Origin: Notamacropus eugenii
Taxonomy: Eukaryota > Chordata > Mammalia > Diprotodontia > Macropodidae
DNA length: 64,000 nt
Reading direction: 5' to 3'
NCBI RefSeq assembly: GCF_028372415.1
Contig: NC_092872.1
Location: 91,618,575-91,682,574 of the forward strand
The translations under genes and the position numbers were made by a program. The notes beneath the pieces were generated by a model, which ran no database searches, was not told the origin of the DNA, and was given only the letters and a program-made list of their open reading frames with translations. How positions within the stretch are numbered: position 1 is the first letter of the stretch; each line of letters opens with the position of its first letter. Below are positions 57,101 to 64,000 of the stretch, piece after piece.

Positions 57101-60056
57101 GACTCTCTGAAATCTGTTTTAACCAATTAAGCAATCCGTAGGCAAGAGGAAAATAAAACAGACAGTAAATCCAATTTAGTAACTATCCCCAGGCCTTCTT
57201 CAACATCTTATTGCTCCCTATAACTGACTGCAAACGAACCGTGTATAAAATAAACTTACAGAAAAAGGAATAAACTGGGTGAAGCCAAGCAGGTGGGAGA
57301 GTGGAAACCTAACCCTGCTGCTGGTCAGCAGCCACCTGAGAACGGGCTTGGGTGTCTGATCTGAACGTTGAAAAGTCAGGAAATTGTTGCTGCCGCTGGT
57401 GCTAAGGTTGTACTTCTCATTCTGGATATATAAGTGGAACTGAAAACAAGCCACTCCTGCTGTGCTCTGCAGCCTTCTCTTCTGTATCCCAATATCTATT
57501 CTGTGCTTGTCCTTCTTGTCCATCTTCTCAGCCATAACAGCAATAGTGCTGGGAATGATTCATAATAAAAGGCAAGAATAATAATCTCAATCACTTTATT
57601 TAGCTTGAGTTCTTCTCAGGAGGGAAATTAGGAATGGTTTTGCTTTCCTTTAACCTCATCCACTACCAAATAGTTCTGTGTATCTAACCATTGCTGAGCT
57701 ACATTGTTGGAGTTGACCCAAGAATTGTTATTCACTGGCCTTGGGTTCAGGTTCATCCCCAGTCTTTTAACCAGACAGAGAAAAGCCATGGACACTCTTG
57801 TTGGCACCGTATCAGCTACTTCACTGAATTATTATAAATTACAAATAAATAAAGTACAAATAGTGATGTTTTGTTATACAAAAAACAGTACTGAGTTATA
57901 CTTTGATATCACGCGTCTTACCTCATCTAACAGAGGATGACTTTCTGCTAAGGGATTAAAAGGTATAAATAAAAAAAGTGCTGGTCCTTTCTTGAGTTCA
58001 TTATTCAGAAGAAGACTCTTCCCTCCATGTGGTCGCAGCCACTGCACAAGCATTTCTCGGTTTTCTAAAGCCCATTTGTAAATATTTTCAGCGGTGTAGT
58101 TCATTACCTCTCTGGGAAAGACCTTTGTATAAAGGGATACATGAGAGAAAACCAAACAAATATCGTTATCAGGTATTATGTAAACTGTACATGAGACTAA
58201 ATCTTATCTCAAAAGTTGAAAACGTAAATTTGATAGTGCTAGGGTGTATTCATTCACACTGATTATCTCACTCTTGATTCTTATTAAAATTAAAACATTT
58301 TTATCAGATATTACAGGTAACTATTCTAACACCTTACCTAGATGCAATTTTCACAAAGTTGTCAAGTATGCACAATGAACCAATAAACATCTCTATAACA
58401 TCTAAGAAAATAAAACCAATGATACTTTTCCTAATTTTATTGTTCTACAACAATTTTAGGCAAAACAACATTACAGGGGCAAGTTAATTCCGTATGAACA
58501 GTGTTAGAAATAGGACAAATAACATCAGAGCATTTGCAGGTGGAGAGCTGATTATACTGAATGAATGAAAGAAAAACATTTGTTCAATCTCCCTGCGTGC
58601 CAAGCACTGGGGATACAAACAGAAAAGCCAGACAATCATTGATCACAAGAGCTCATATTTTAACTGGAGGAGACAACACATATAGCAGGGTTCAGCTGCA
58701 GGGAAGATGGAAATGGTTTGACTCAGGAGTGAGGAACCTGTGGCCTCAAGGTCACATGTGGCACTCTAGGTCCTCAAATGCGGCCCTTTGACTGAATCCA
58801 AACTTCACAGAACAAATCCCTTTAATAAAAGGATTTCTTCTGTAAAACTTAGACTCAATCAAAAGATTCCACCCAATGACCTGGAAGGCCACATGTGGTT
58901 CCCCACCTTTGGGGCTCCCGCCTGTTGGTTCTTAGGTACAGAATTAAGATATACTGCGCAGAACAACCATCAGGCTAGCTGACATCTTTATCCTAATCCT
59001 CAAAAACTCTCCAAAGGACCAGAAACTCATACAGAATATTCTTTACAGGAAATGTATGTGTGATGAAATATGGGGAAATGTATACATATTTTGCAATTCT
59101 TTTTCAGAATAAAGAAGTATACATTTTAAACAACTGTAAATTAAAATAGTCTTGAGTGATGAAAGCTTTACTCCATCAGTTCAGTTTTATTAGAGTTATT
59201 CTCAATTCTGCCTGTGTCAATACCTTCTAATAATGAATTTTTATCTCAGAATCTTTTGGCAGAAAAATAATCTGATCCTTACTGTTATACAAAAATACTA
59301 ACAGGGATGGAAACAAAGATTACCGTAGAGAAAGAGAAGCAGACGGCTGGTAAAAGACATAGGAAAACAAATACAGGGAAATATCTTTATGCCCTAAGGT
59401 AAAAATGTCAATAGAGCTAACAGAATTACACAGTTCTAAGAAAAATAAAATGAAAACTGTACTATCTGCAGGATAAGAAGACTAAGTGAAGTAGCAAATA
59501 AAAATAAAACAATAGCTGTGAAAGATTACGTCAAAGCTCTGGAATAACTTTACGCTGAGGTGGTCTCTCCAAAATACAGCTAAGGCTGAGAAACATTAGG
59601 CTGAAAAGCAAATTTAAGGGCTCCTTAAAGCTGTCCACAGAGCAAGTAGCCATAAACTTTAGACGTTTTCTAGGGTGAACTGAAAAGGCTTAAAGTCTAT
59701 CAGACCATCTTGGGAGAAAAGCTTGTTCTTTTATTGTTATTGATAAATGGCACAAAGTTTATTCTTCATAAAGACTAGGGAATAACTCCTGGGAATTTAA
59801 GCACAAAAGGTTCCACAGATTTTTGCAATTATATGCCCCAAATGAAACACAAGGCTTCATGAAAATCCCAAGAGCACAAAAATACAAAGTTCAATAAAAA
59901 TCAAGGCACCTCAATGCATCAATAATGAATATTGAATACTTACAAGTGACGTGTTGAAATGCCTGTGTAAATACACACTTCCAGAGTGCACCAAGGACAC
60001 CAGTTTGGCAAGATGCTTATTTGTGATAACACCAAAGCGCAATGTTCCTAGGTAAT
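44476..60056 (-). CDS. TXNDC11: Thioredoxin domain-containing protein 11, C-terminal 684 residues (seven spliced exons; 5' part outside window)
   Basis: Coding exons in transcript order: 60056-59944, 58122-57922, 54484-53704, 51348-51206, 51029-50920, 48955-48875 and 45103-44476. Their lengths (113, 201, 781, 143, 110, 81 and 628 nt) join in phase without a stop. The first two bases complete an Asp codon begun upstream. The product matches human TXNDC11 (EFP1) throughout, an ER membrane protein that binds DUOX1/2 and is reported to be disulfide-linked to EDEM2 in glycoprotein ERAD. Counting the first Tyr as residue 1: 1-104 belong to the inner thioredoxin-like region, 105-412 to a Cys-containing middle with a CELC motif, about 413-500 to the C-terminal thioredoxin-like domain with CGFC (423-426), and about 515-635 to a coiled coil. 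The N-terminal membrane segment and first thioredoxin domain lie beyond the window. Tail-to-tail with SNN, as in human. Confidence 0.97.
45104..47220. other. TXNDC11 intron (last), left part
   Basis: No exon. The 46051-46317 and 46301-46516 minus ORFs have no recognisable domain. Mostly unique-looking AT-rich DNA. Confidence 0.5.
47222..47465 (+). repeat. MIR-type SINE
   Basis: CATTTACTAGCTGTGTGGCC, TCACTTAACCTCTCTTAGCC and TTAAAATGGGGATATAATAA. Confidence 0.8.
47465..48870. other. TXNDC11 intron, nothing recognised
   Basis: AT-rich with poly-A and poly-T runs. No credible ORF. Confidence 0.45.
48875..48955 (-). CDS. TXNDC11: TXNDC11 coding exon F
   Basis: An 81-nt exon encoding [20 protein letters not shown] then LFFPRN, with split Arg codons at both ends. 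It supplies the later strands of the thioredoxin fold and the expected cis-proline (LPT). Donor GTAAT, acceptor CTAACAG. Confidence 0.95.
48960..49475. other. TXNDC11 intron between exons F and E, nothing recognised
   Basis: AT-rich, no named repeat. Confidence 0.45.
49480..49732 (-). repeat. tRNA-derived SINE with RTE-like tail
   Basis: GATTCTTTGTGACCCCATTT, GATGAGGAAACTGAGGCCAA and ATCCAGTGCGCCACCTAGTT, the well-preserved minus orientation of this family. Confidence 0.88.
49732..50915. other. TXNDC11 intron, one old repeat
   Basis: An ancient repeat at about 50525-50640 (GGGCACCTACTATGTGCAAA; GCCTGCCCTCGTGATGCTTA). The rest is AT-rich and unrecognised. Confidence 0.45.
50920..51029 (-). 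CDS. TXNDC11: TXNDC11 coding exon E with the CGFC active-site motif
   Basis: Encodes [20 protein letters not shown] through [10 protein letters not shown] and part of an Arg codon. This is the beta-strand, active-site and helix portion of the C-terminal thioredoxin fold. CGFC is intact. The residue before WCGFC is Arg (codon CGT), where human TXNDC11 and most thioredoxin folds have Pro (APWC). The residue after CGFC is Ala instead of Pro. Human work places the EDEM2 disulfide in this domain. Confidence 0.96.
51206..51348 (-). CDS. TXNDC11: TXNDC11 coding exon D
   Basis: Encodes (E)[17 protein letters not shown] through [12 protein letters not shown], the segment leading into the C-terminal thioredoxin-like domain. 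Acceptor TTATAG, donor GTATTT (weak after +2). The Glu codon is split with exon C. The loop after HLIGS differs from human, the rest is highly conserved. Confidence 0.95.
51350..53320. other. TXNDC11 intron between exons D and C
   Basis: Two kb without exon evidence. A GGATTA triplet at about 51605-51620 is too short to call telomeric. Small ORFs have no domain. Confidence 0.45.
53320..53480 (+). repeat. MIR-type SINE fragment
   Basis: GAAATAACACTGGATTAGGC and TCAAATGCTATCTCTCCACT. Diverged. Confidence 0.5.
53704..54484 (-). CDS. TXNDC11: TXNDC11 large middle exon C
   Basis: Acceptor CCTTTAG, donor CTAG|GTACTG. It encodes about 260 residues from [15 protein letters not shown] to [13 protein letters not shown]. 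Visible cysteine features: SPCCNTVV, a CxxC motif in NVCELCVNQ, the CSFFE and IECSNF cysteines, TACCRT and LSCRTNKT. Conserved blocks include [20 protein letters not shown] and [19 protein letters not shown], with variable loops between. N-glycosylation sequons (NKT, NST) fit a lumenal position. A second possible donor (GTAGGT) lies 9 nt downstream, but the chosen one keeps the phase for the next exon. Confidence 0.95.
54740..54875 (-). repeat. MIR-type SINE, minus orientation
   Basis: CTCAATTTACAGGTGTGGAA and GGCTTGCCCAGGGTCACAGA. Confidence 0.65.
54875..56345. other. TXNDC11 intron, with a TA/CA microsatellite
   Basis: Microsatellite at about 55181-55252. Otherwise AT-rich with nothing recognised. 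Confidence 0.5.
56345..56540 (+). repeat. MIR-type SINE, diverged
   Basis: CTGGATTCTAGTCTGAGCTC and ATATAATGGGGTTAATTAAG. Confidence 0.5.
56540..57259. other. TXNDC11 intron, nothing recognised
   Basis: No exon or named repeat before the exon-like ORF at 57260. Confidence 0.4.
57260..57535 (-). other. Unexplained exon-like ORF inside TXNDC11 intron
   Basis: On the TXNDC11 coding strand, an ATG with G at -3 and +4 opens a 92-codon frame ([16 protein letters not shown] at the start, [11 protein letters not shown] at the end) that reaches a consensus donor, TTTTTCT|GTAAGTTT. Splicing from there into exon C would be in frame (FIPFS joined to ITEVALEY). The stretch is more GC-rich than its surroundings. 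I do not recognise the protein. A cassette use after exon B from the nearest upstream acceptor would hit a stop, so only an alternative first exon would fit. It may equally be an unrecognised old repeat. Confidence 0.3.
57540..57921. other. TXNDC11 intron next to exon B
   Basis: No named repeat. A small plus-strand ORF (57704-57940) is not supported. Confidence 0.4.
57922..58122 (-). CDS. TXNDC11: TXNDC11 coding exon B
   Basis: A phase-0 exon of exactly 67 codons, from [13 protein letters not shown] to [12 protein letters not shown]. Acceptor ATACAAAG is rather purine-rich just before the AG. Donor is GTAAGA. The segment [20 protein letters not shown] is almost invariant against recalled human protein. 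A longer open frame runs into both introns but is not coding there. Confidence 0.95.
58125..58550. other. TXNDC11 intron, nothing recognised
   Basis: AT-rich. Confidence 0.4.
58552..58690 (+). repeat. Old interspersed repeat
   Basis: GTGCCAAGCACTGGGGATAC and AAGAGCTCATATTTTAACTG, the same ancient type as at 10325, 29550 and 50525. Confidence 0.5.
58724..58911. repeat. Palindromic hAT-like MITE
   Basis: The left half (CAGGAGTGAGGAACCTGTGG; CACATGTGGCACTCTAGGTC; CAAACTTCACAGAACAAATC) is mirrored by the right half (GGATTTCTTCTGTAAAACTT; GACCTGGAAGGCCACATGTG; GGTTCCCCACC). The whole unit is a fold-back element with no coding capacity. Confidence 0.8.
58985..59940. other. TXNDC11 intron, nothing recognised
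   Basis: AT-rich, no named repeat. Confidence 0.4.
59944..60056 (-). CDS. TXNDC11: TXNDC11 coding exon A (first one visible)
   Basis: Acceptor TTTTAG precedes the exon and donor GTAAGT follows it. It encodes [15 protein letters not shown] and continues to HRHFNTSL, 37 codons after two bases of a split Asp codon. It differs from recalled human sequence by about one residue (V to L). It belongs to a thioredoxin-like inner region. Confidence 0.95.
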
Positions 60057-60059
60057 CTA

Positions 60060-62195
60060 AAACAGAAGGTATTCTTTTATTTTAAAAAATGCATGTAAAA
60101 AATAAAATGACCAGAAAGAATAGTGACATCTGGATGAATGGATCCTTTAAAAACAGAGCTGCTTTTAATAAAATGGGCCTGAGCTCAACGGAAGTCTGCA
60201 GGTCCCTGAGTGGCAGCAGAGGTATTTTACTGCAGGCAGTCTAGAGAGGAAATCTATGACAAAAACACATCCATGTATGTGGCCACCTCTGGCAATTAAG
60301 TTCCCACTGGAGTATATCCTAGGCATTATTTCTTATAGCATAACCACAATAATTAACATTTAGTGCTCTTATCCAAATTCTAAACAATTAAGAGTAAAAC
60401 GAATAGATTATATTCTACTGCAGTTGCTTTGATTGGGGAAAAAATACAGCAAGAAAATAAAAGCCAATATGAAGTTCCATAAATATTTAGAAAACCAAAA
60501 AGCCATGATATTTTTATGGCCATAGCCAATATTTCCAGAATTTAACAAATCTATTAATAAATCTATTTAACAAATATTTTAAAAGTAAACCAGAGAGGCA
60601 AAAATATAGTATAACAGAAATAAATATATACACACAAAAACAAGTATACTACACACACACACACACAAAGAAGTAATACTGAATTTAACAGACACGTTCC
60701 TTCTTACACATAATTTTTTAATGTTTAAAAACTAAACAAAACATAGAAGCAAAACTAAACTACAGTTTAATAGAAATACCAATGTGTGGCCAGTTGGAGA
60801 GCAATCATTCACATTTTAAAGTTGTTTTTCCTTACACAACAGGATTTTACACATGTATATAAATACACACATACTTGAACGCCTATGTAAATGTTTACAT
60901 AAGATGTGCATGTACATATATATGTATGCATGTATGCATATTTAAATGCATGATTAAAAGCTCCAGGGTCAATTTCTAAATTTAAATCTGAGGACAAAAA
61001 ATTTAAGATAAGCAACTGCTATTTAATAACTCAACTGGGGTATAATGCTGCAACACACACACACACACACACTTCATCTCTAAGTTACTGCCACTCTCTT
61101 CTCAGATGGAAAAGTAACAATACTGCTTTTTGGTTGAATCTGTTCTCAGCAGTTTTCACAGCACTTTGATTATCTTTTTCTCACTTGGTCATTCTCTTTA
61201 TCCATGTGCTCTAAAATGCCTTATATTTTTGGGGAACCGTAATGTATAAATCCAAGTTTAGGCAATTTTTAGTTCAAATTCTCACTCTGAAAGATAAGCA
61301 GACACACTCAGAATGGAAAACAGAAGCATGGTTGATTTTCTTAGCCTCATTTTCAACCTGTCATTTTGAGATGAGACCAACAGAAACTATATTTTATATA
61401 TGTTAATCATGCTAAATGATGTCCAAATGTGTAGATATAAATATTAGCATACCAGATGCAAATTTCTGAAACATGCCAATCTACCCTCAAGTAAGTCTAG
61501 TCCTCTAGCAACAGAGTCCTTTTAATGCACAAAGAGTTTAGGATCAGGATAAAGCAGAAATAAACATCAACGATATGCTAAGCTCTTGGTGTAACAAAAA
61601 ATGTTTTTCCAGCAAACTAATTTGTCGTGTGCGGAGAATAATATGAAATAAAGAGAAACTGGAGAGAGGAAGACCAGCTGAGAAACTGCTCCGGTGATCT
61701 AAGTGTGAAGTAATAAGGGTCCGGGAGCTAGGATGGTGGCAATGAAAAGGAAGGTCAAATCTAAGAAATGTTGGGGCGGGTCAGTAGGGTTCAATAACTC
61801 AGTGAAAGGTTGGTGGGGGAGAGCCTGAGGGAATGAGAAAGGTTATCCCGAAGACAGCACAGGCTGCACGGTGCAGCTTCTCACAGCACAGCCGTGACAG
61901 CTACATGGCTCTCCTCGGCTGTCCCTGGGCCTCCCTTCTTCTAAACCTTTGGTTACTTGATTTCTCCCTGTTCCGGCCTCACAAAAGTTCCTTCCTTGGA
62001 CTGAAGGTAACTACTTCAACTTTTAGACTGTGTGTTTGACAATAAGGAAACAATCTTAGCTAAACAATTTATTCCCAAAACAAGCACAATAAATGGGTCA
62101 ATGGACTCCCCAGTCAGTACAAAGACCCTAAATGTGGAGTGTTTAAATAAAGATTTTTACACACATTTAAATATAGATTTTATATGTATTAAAAA
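60060..62195. other. TXNDC11 intron upstream of exon A
   Basis: No exon found although the protein continues upstream. CA runs at about 60651-60667 and 61053-61071. Nothing else recognised. Confidence 0.5.
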
Positions 62196-63440
62196 ACAAT
62201 TAATTAGGAAGGTGGCCTAGTGTACCAGATCTCAAAATACATTATAAAGTAGTAATCACCAGAACAATCTGGTACTGGCTGAGAAACAGTGGTGGATGAA
62301 TGGGAAAGATTACGTACACAAGACACAGTAGTAAATGACTATAGTCATTTATTAGTGTTTGATTAAACTCAAAGACCCCAGATTTTGGACAAGAACTTAC
62401 TATTTGACAAAAACTGCTGGGAAAACTGGAAAAAAGTATGGCAAAAAGTAAATAAAGACCAACTTCTCACACCATATATCAAGATAAGGTCAAAATGGGT
62501 ATGGGATTTAGACCTACAGAGTGATACCATAAGCAAATTAGGGGAGCATGGAATAGTTTACTTGTCAGATATATGGATAAGAATTTAGGACCAAACAACA
62601 GATAGAGAGCATTAAGAAATGTAAAATGGATAATTGTGATTATATTTTTTAAAAGTTTTTGCATAAACAAGATCAACGCAACCAAAATCAGAAGTAGAAA
62701 GCTGAGAAAAAATTTTTTTTTACCTCAAGCATCTCTGATAAAAGCCTCATTTCTCAAATACATAGAGAACTGAGTCAAATTTGTAAGAATACACATCATT
62801 CCACAATTGATAAATGGTCAAAGAAAATGAACAGACAGTTTTCAGAAGAAATAAAAGCATCCAGCCATATGAAAAAAAGCTCTAAGTCACTACTGATTAC
62901 AGAAATGCAAATTAAAACAACTCTGAAGTACCACCTCGCATCAATCAGATTGGCTGATATGACATAATAGGATAATGTTAGAGGGGATATGGGACACCTG
63001 GGATACTGTTGGTGGAACTGTGAACTGATCCAACCAATCAGAAGAACAATTAGGAACTATGCCCAAAAGGCAATCAAACTGTGCGCACAGTTTAGATCAA
63101 AATCCAGCAATACCACTACTAGGTCTATATCCCAAAGAAATGATTAAAAAAACAAAGGAAAAGAACTTATGTGTACAAAAATATTTATAGTGGCTCTTCT
63201 TATGGTAGCAAAGAATTGGAAAATGAGGGGAAGCCCATCAATTGAGGAATGGCGGAACAAGTTATGGTACATGAATGTAATGGAATACTATTGAAATGAC
63301 GAGCAAGAAGATTTCAGAAGAGTCTGGAAAGACTTTCATGAACTGATGCATGAGGTGAAGTAAACAGAACCAAGAGAATACTGTACAATGAATAACTATG
63401 AATGATTTAGCTACTCTCAGGAATACAATGATCCAAATTT
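62195..63440 (+). repeat. L1 ORF2 end and 3' part
   Basis: GGTGGCCTAGTGTACCAGAT, ACTATTTGACAAAAACTGCT, GAAATGCAAATTAAAACAAC, GGTCTATATCCCAAAGAAAT and TGGAATACTATTGAAATGAC. This is the same region as 7430-8375, extended further 5'. Frames are broken. Confidence 0.88.
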
Positions 63441-63545
63441 GGTGTTATTATCCCCATTTTATAGATGAGTTCACTGAAACAAGGGTTAAGTGATTCACCC
63501 AGGATCACATAGCTGGTAAGTATCTGAGGCTGGATTTGAAGAAGT
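63440..63545 (-). repeat. MIR-type SINE fragment, minus orientation
   Basis: TTATTATCCCCATTTTATAG and GATCACATAGCTGGTAAGTA. Confidence 0.65.
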
Positions 63546-63745
63546 TTTCCTGACCCAAGTTCAAATCTGGCCTCAGAAATGAGCTATGTGACTCCAGACA
63601 AGTCACATAACTGTTTGCCTCAGTTTCCTCATCTGTAAAATGAGCTGGAGAAGGGAATGGCAAACCAATCCACTATCTTTGCCAAGAAAATCCCGAAAGA
63701 GGTCATGAAGAACTGGACACAACTAAAAATGACTAAACAACTTAA
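63545..63745 (+). repeat. tRNA-derived SINE with RTE-like tail, headless
   Basis: TTCAAATCTGGCCTCAGAAA, TGTAAAATGAGCTGGAGAAG, ATCTTTGCCAAGAAAATCCC and a tail with GGACACAACTAAAAATGAC. Confidence 0.8.
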
Positions 63746-64000
63746 TTCTACTAATTAACTCTCATAGTTCATCTAAATTAGGCCAAAATCAGAAAGCTCA
63801 GCTATGTTATTATCCATGCAAAGTCTTTTGGTTTCCTCATACATTGAGAAATTAATAAACTCTAGCAAGTCCCAAAATATGGTTTAGAATATCTTTAATA
63901 GAATTCTTATTGGAGAAGGAAATTCAAATTTGCAAAATCCCATGTGAATAGTTCTTGTTTGAGTACAGGACATTCTTTTTTTTTTTTTTTTGACTCACCA

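Noticed and set aside
57874-58155. Extending TXNDC11 exon B to the full 93-codon open frame
   Set aside because: The human match stops exactly at the AG and GT splice borders (58122 and 57922). The extra residues lie in introns.
1-64000. A new multi-gene system, such as a defence, biosynthetic or viral cluster
   Set aside because: The window is vertebrate DNA with two known genes and repeats. I saw no intact retrovirus-like or Polinton-like element and no cluster of unknown coding genes.

Overview
The window is mammalian nuclear DNA, very probably from a marsupial. It contains a few multi-exon gene parts in a large excess of interspersed repeats. The repeats are marsupial in type: tRNA-derived SINEs with a GGCAGCTAGGTGG-like head and either poly-A or BovB/RTE-like tails, MIR-type CORE-SINEs, L2/CR1 fragments, 3' ends of L1, and small hAT-like DNA transposons. 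I could not fix the species. The SINE style suggests an Australian lineage, but that is inference.

Two protein-coding genes are supported, in the order and tail-to-tail arrangement known for human 16p13.13. SNN (stannin) is on the + strand. It has a CpG-island promoter near 24.0 kb, a non-coding first exon ending at 24269, a 16.8-kb intron, and a last exon from 41101 that holds the whole 87-codon CDS and a 3' UTR of about 2.9 kb. TXNDC11 is on the - strand. Its last seven coding exons lie between 60056 and 44476 and encode the C-terminal 684 residues. Its 5' exons lie beyond the right edge. The seven exons join in phase with no break, which supports every boundary given here.

Layout: 1-23.1 kb is intergenic, repeat-rich DNA upstream of SNN, with a perfect 30-bp minisatellite at 19.0 kb. 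At 23.18-23.72 kb there is a long alternating purine/pyrimidine microsatellite just before the SNN CpG island (23.74-25.05 kb), which contains its own GC-rich minisatellite. Intron 1 of SNN (24.3-41.1 kb) is filled with SINE, L1, L2 and DNA-transposon remains. SNN exon 2 occupies 41.1-44.3 kb. The SNN and TXNDC11 transcripts appear to end within tens of bases of each other near 44.35 kb. From 44.4 to 60.1 kb are TXNDC11 exons and introns, and from 60.1 to 64 kb is more TXNDC11 intron with an L1 3' part.

Stannin is a small membrane protein linked to organotin sensitivity. TXNDC11 is an ER thioredoxin-domain protein linked to DUOX maturation and glycoprotein ERAD. I see no functional link between them beyond conserved neighbourhood. 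I found no undescribed multi-gene system. The most interesting items are regulatory or structural: an upstream ORF that spans the SNN splice junction, the long Z-DNA-prone tract beside the promoter, an unexplained in-phase exon-like ORF inside TXNDC11, a changed residue beside the TXNDC11 CGFC motif, and several unclassified repeats.
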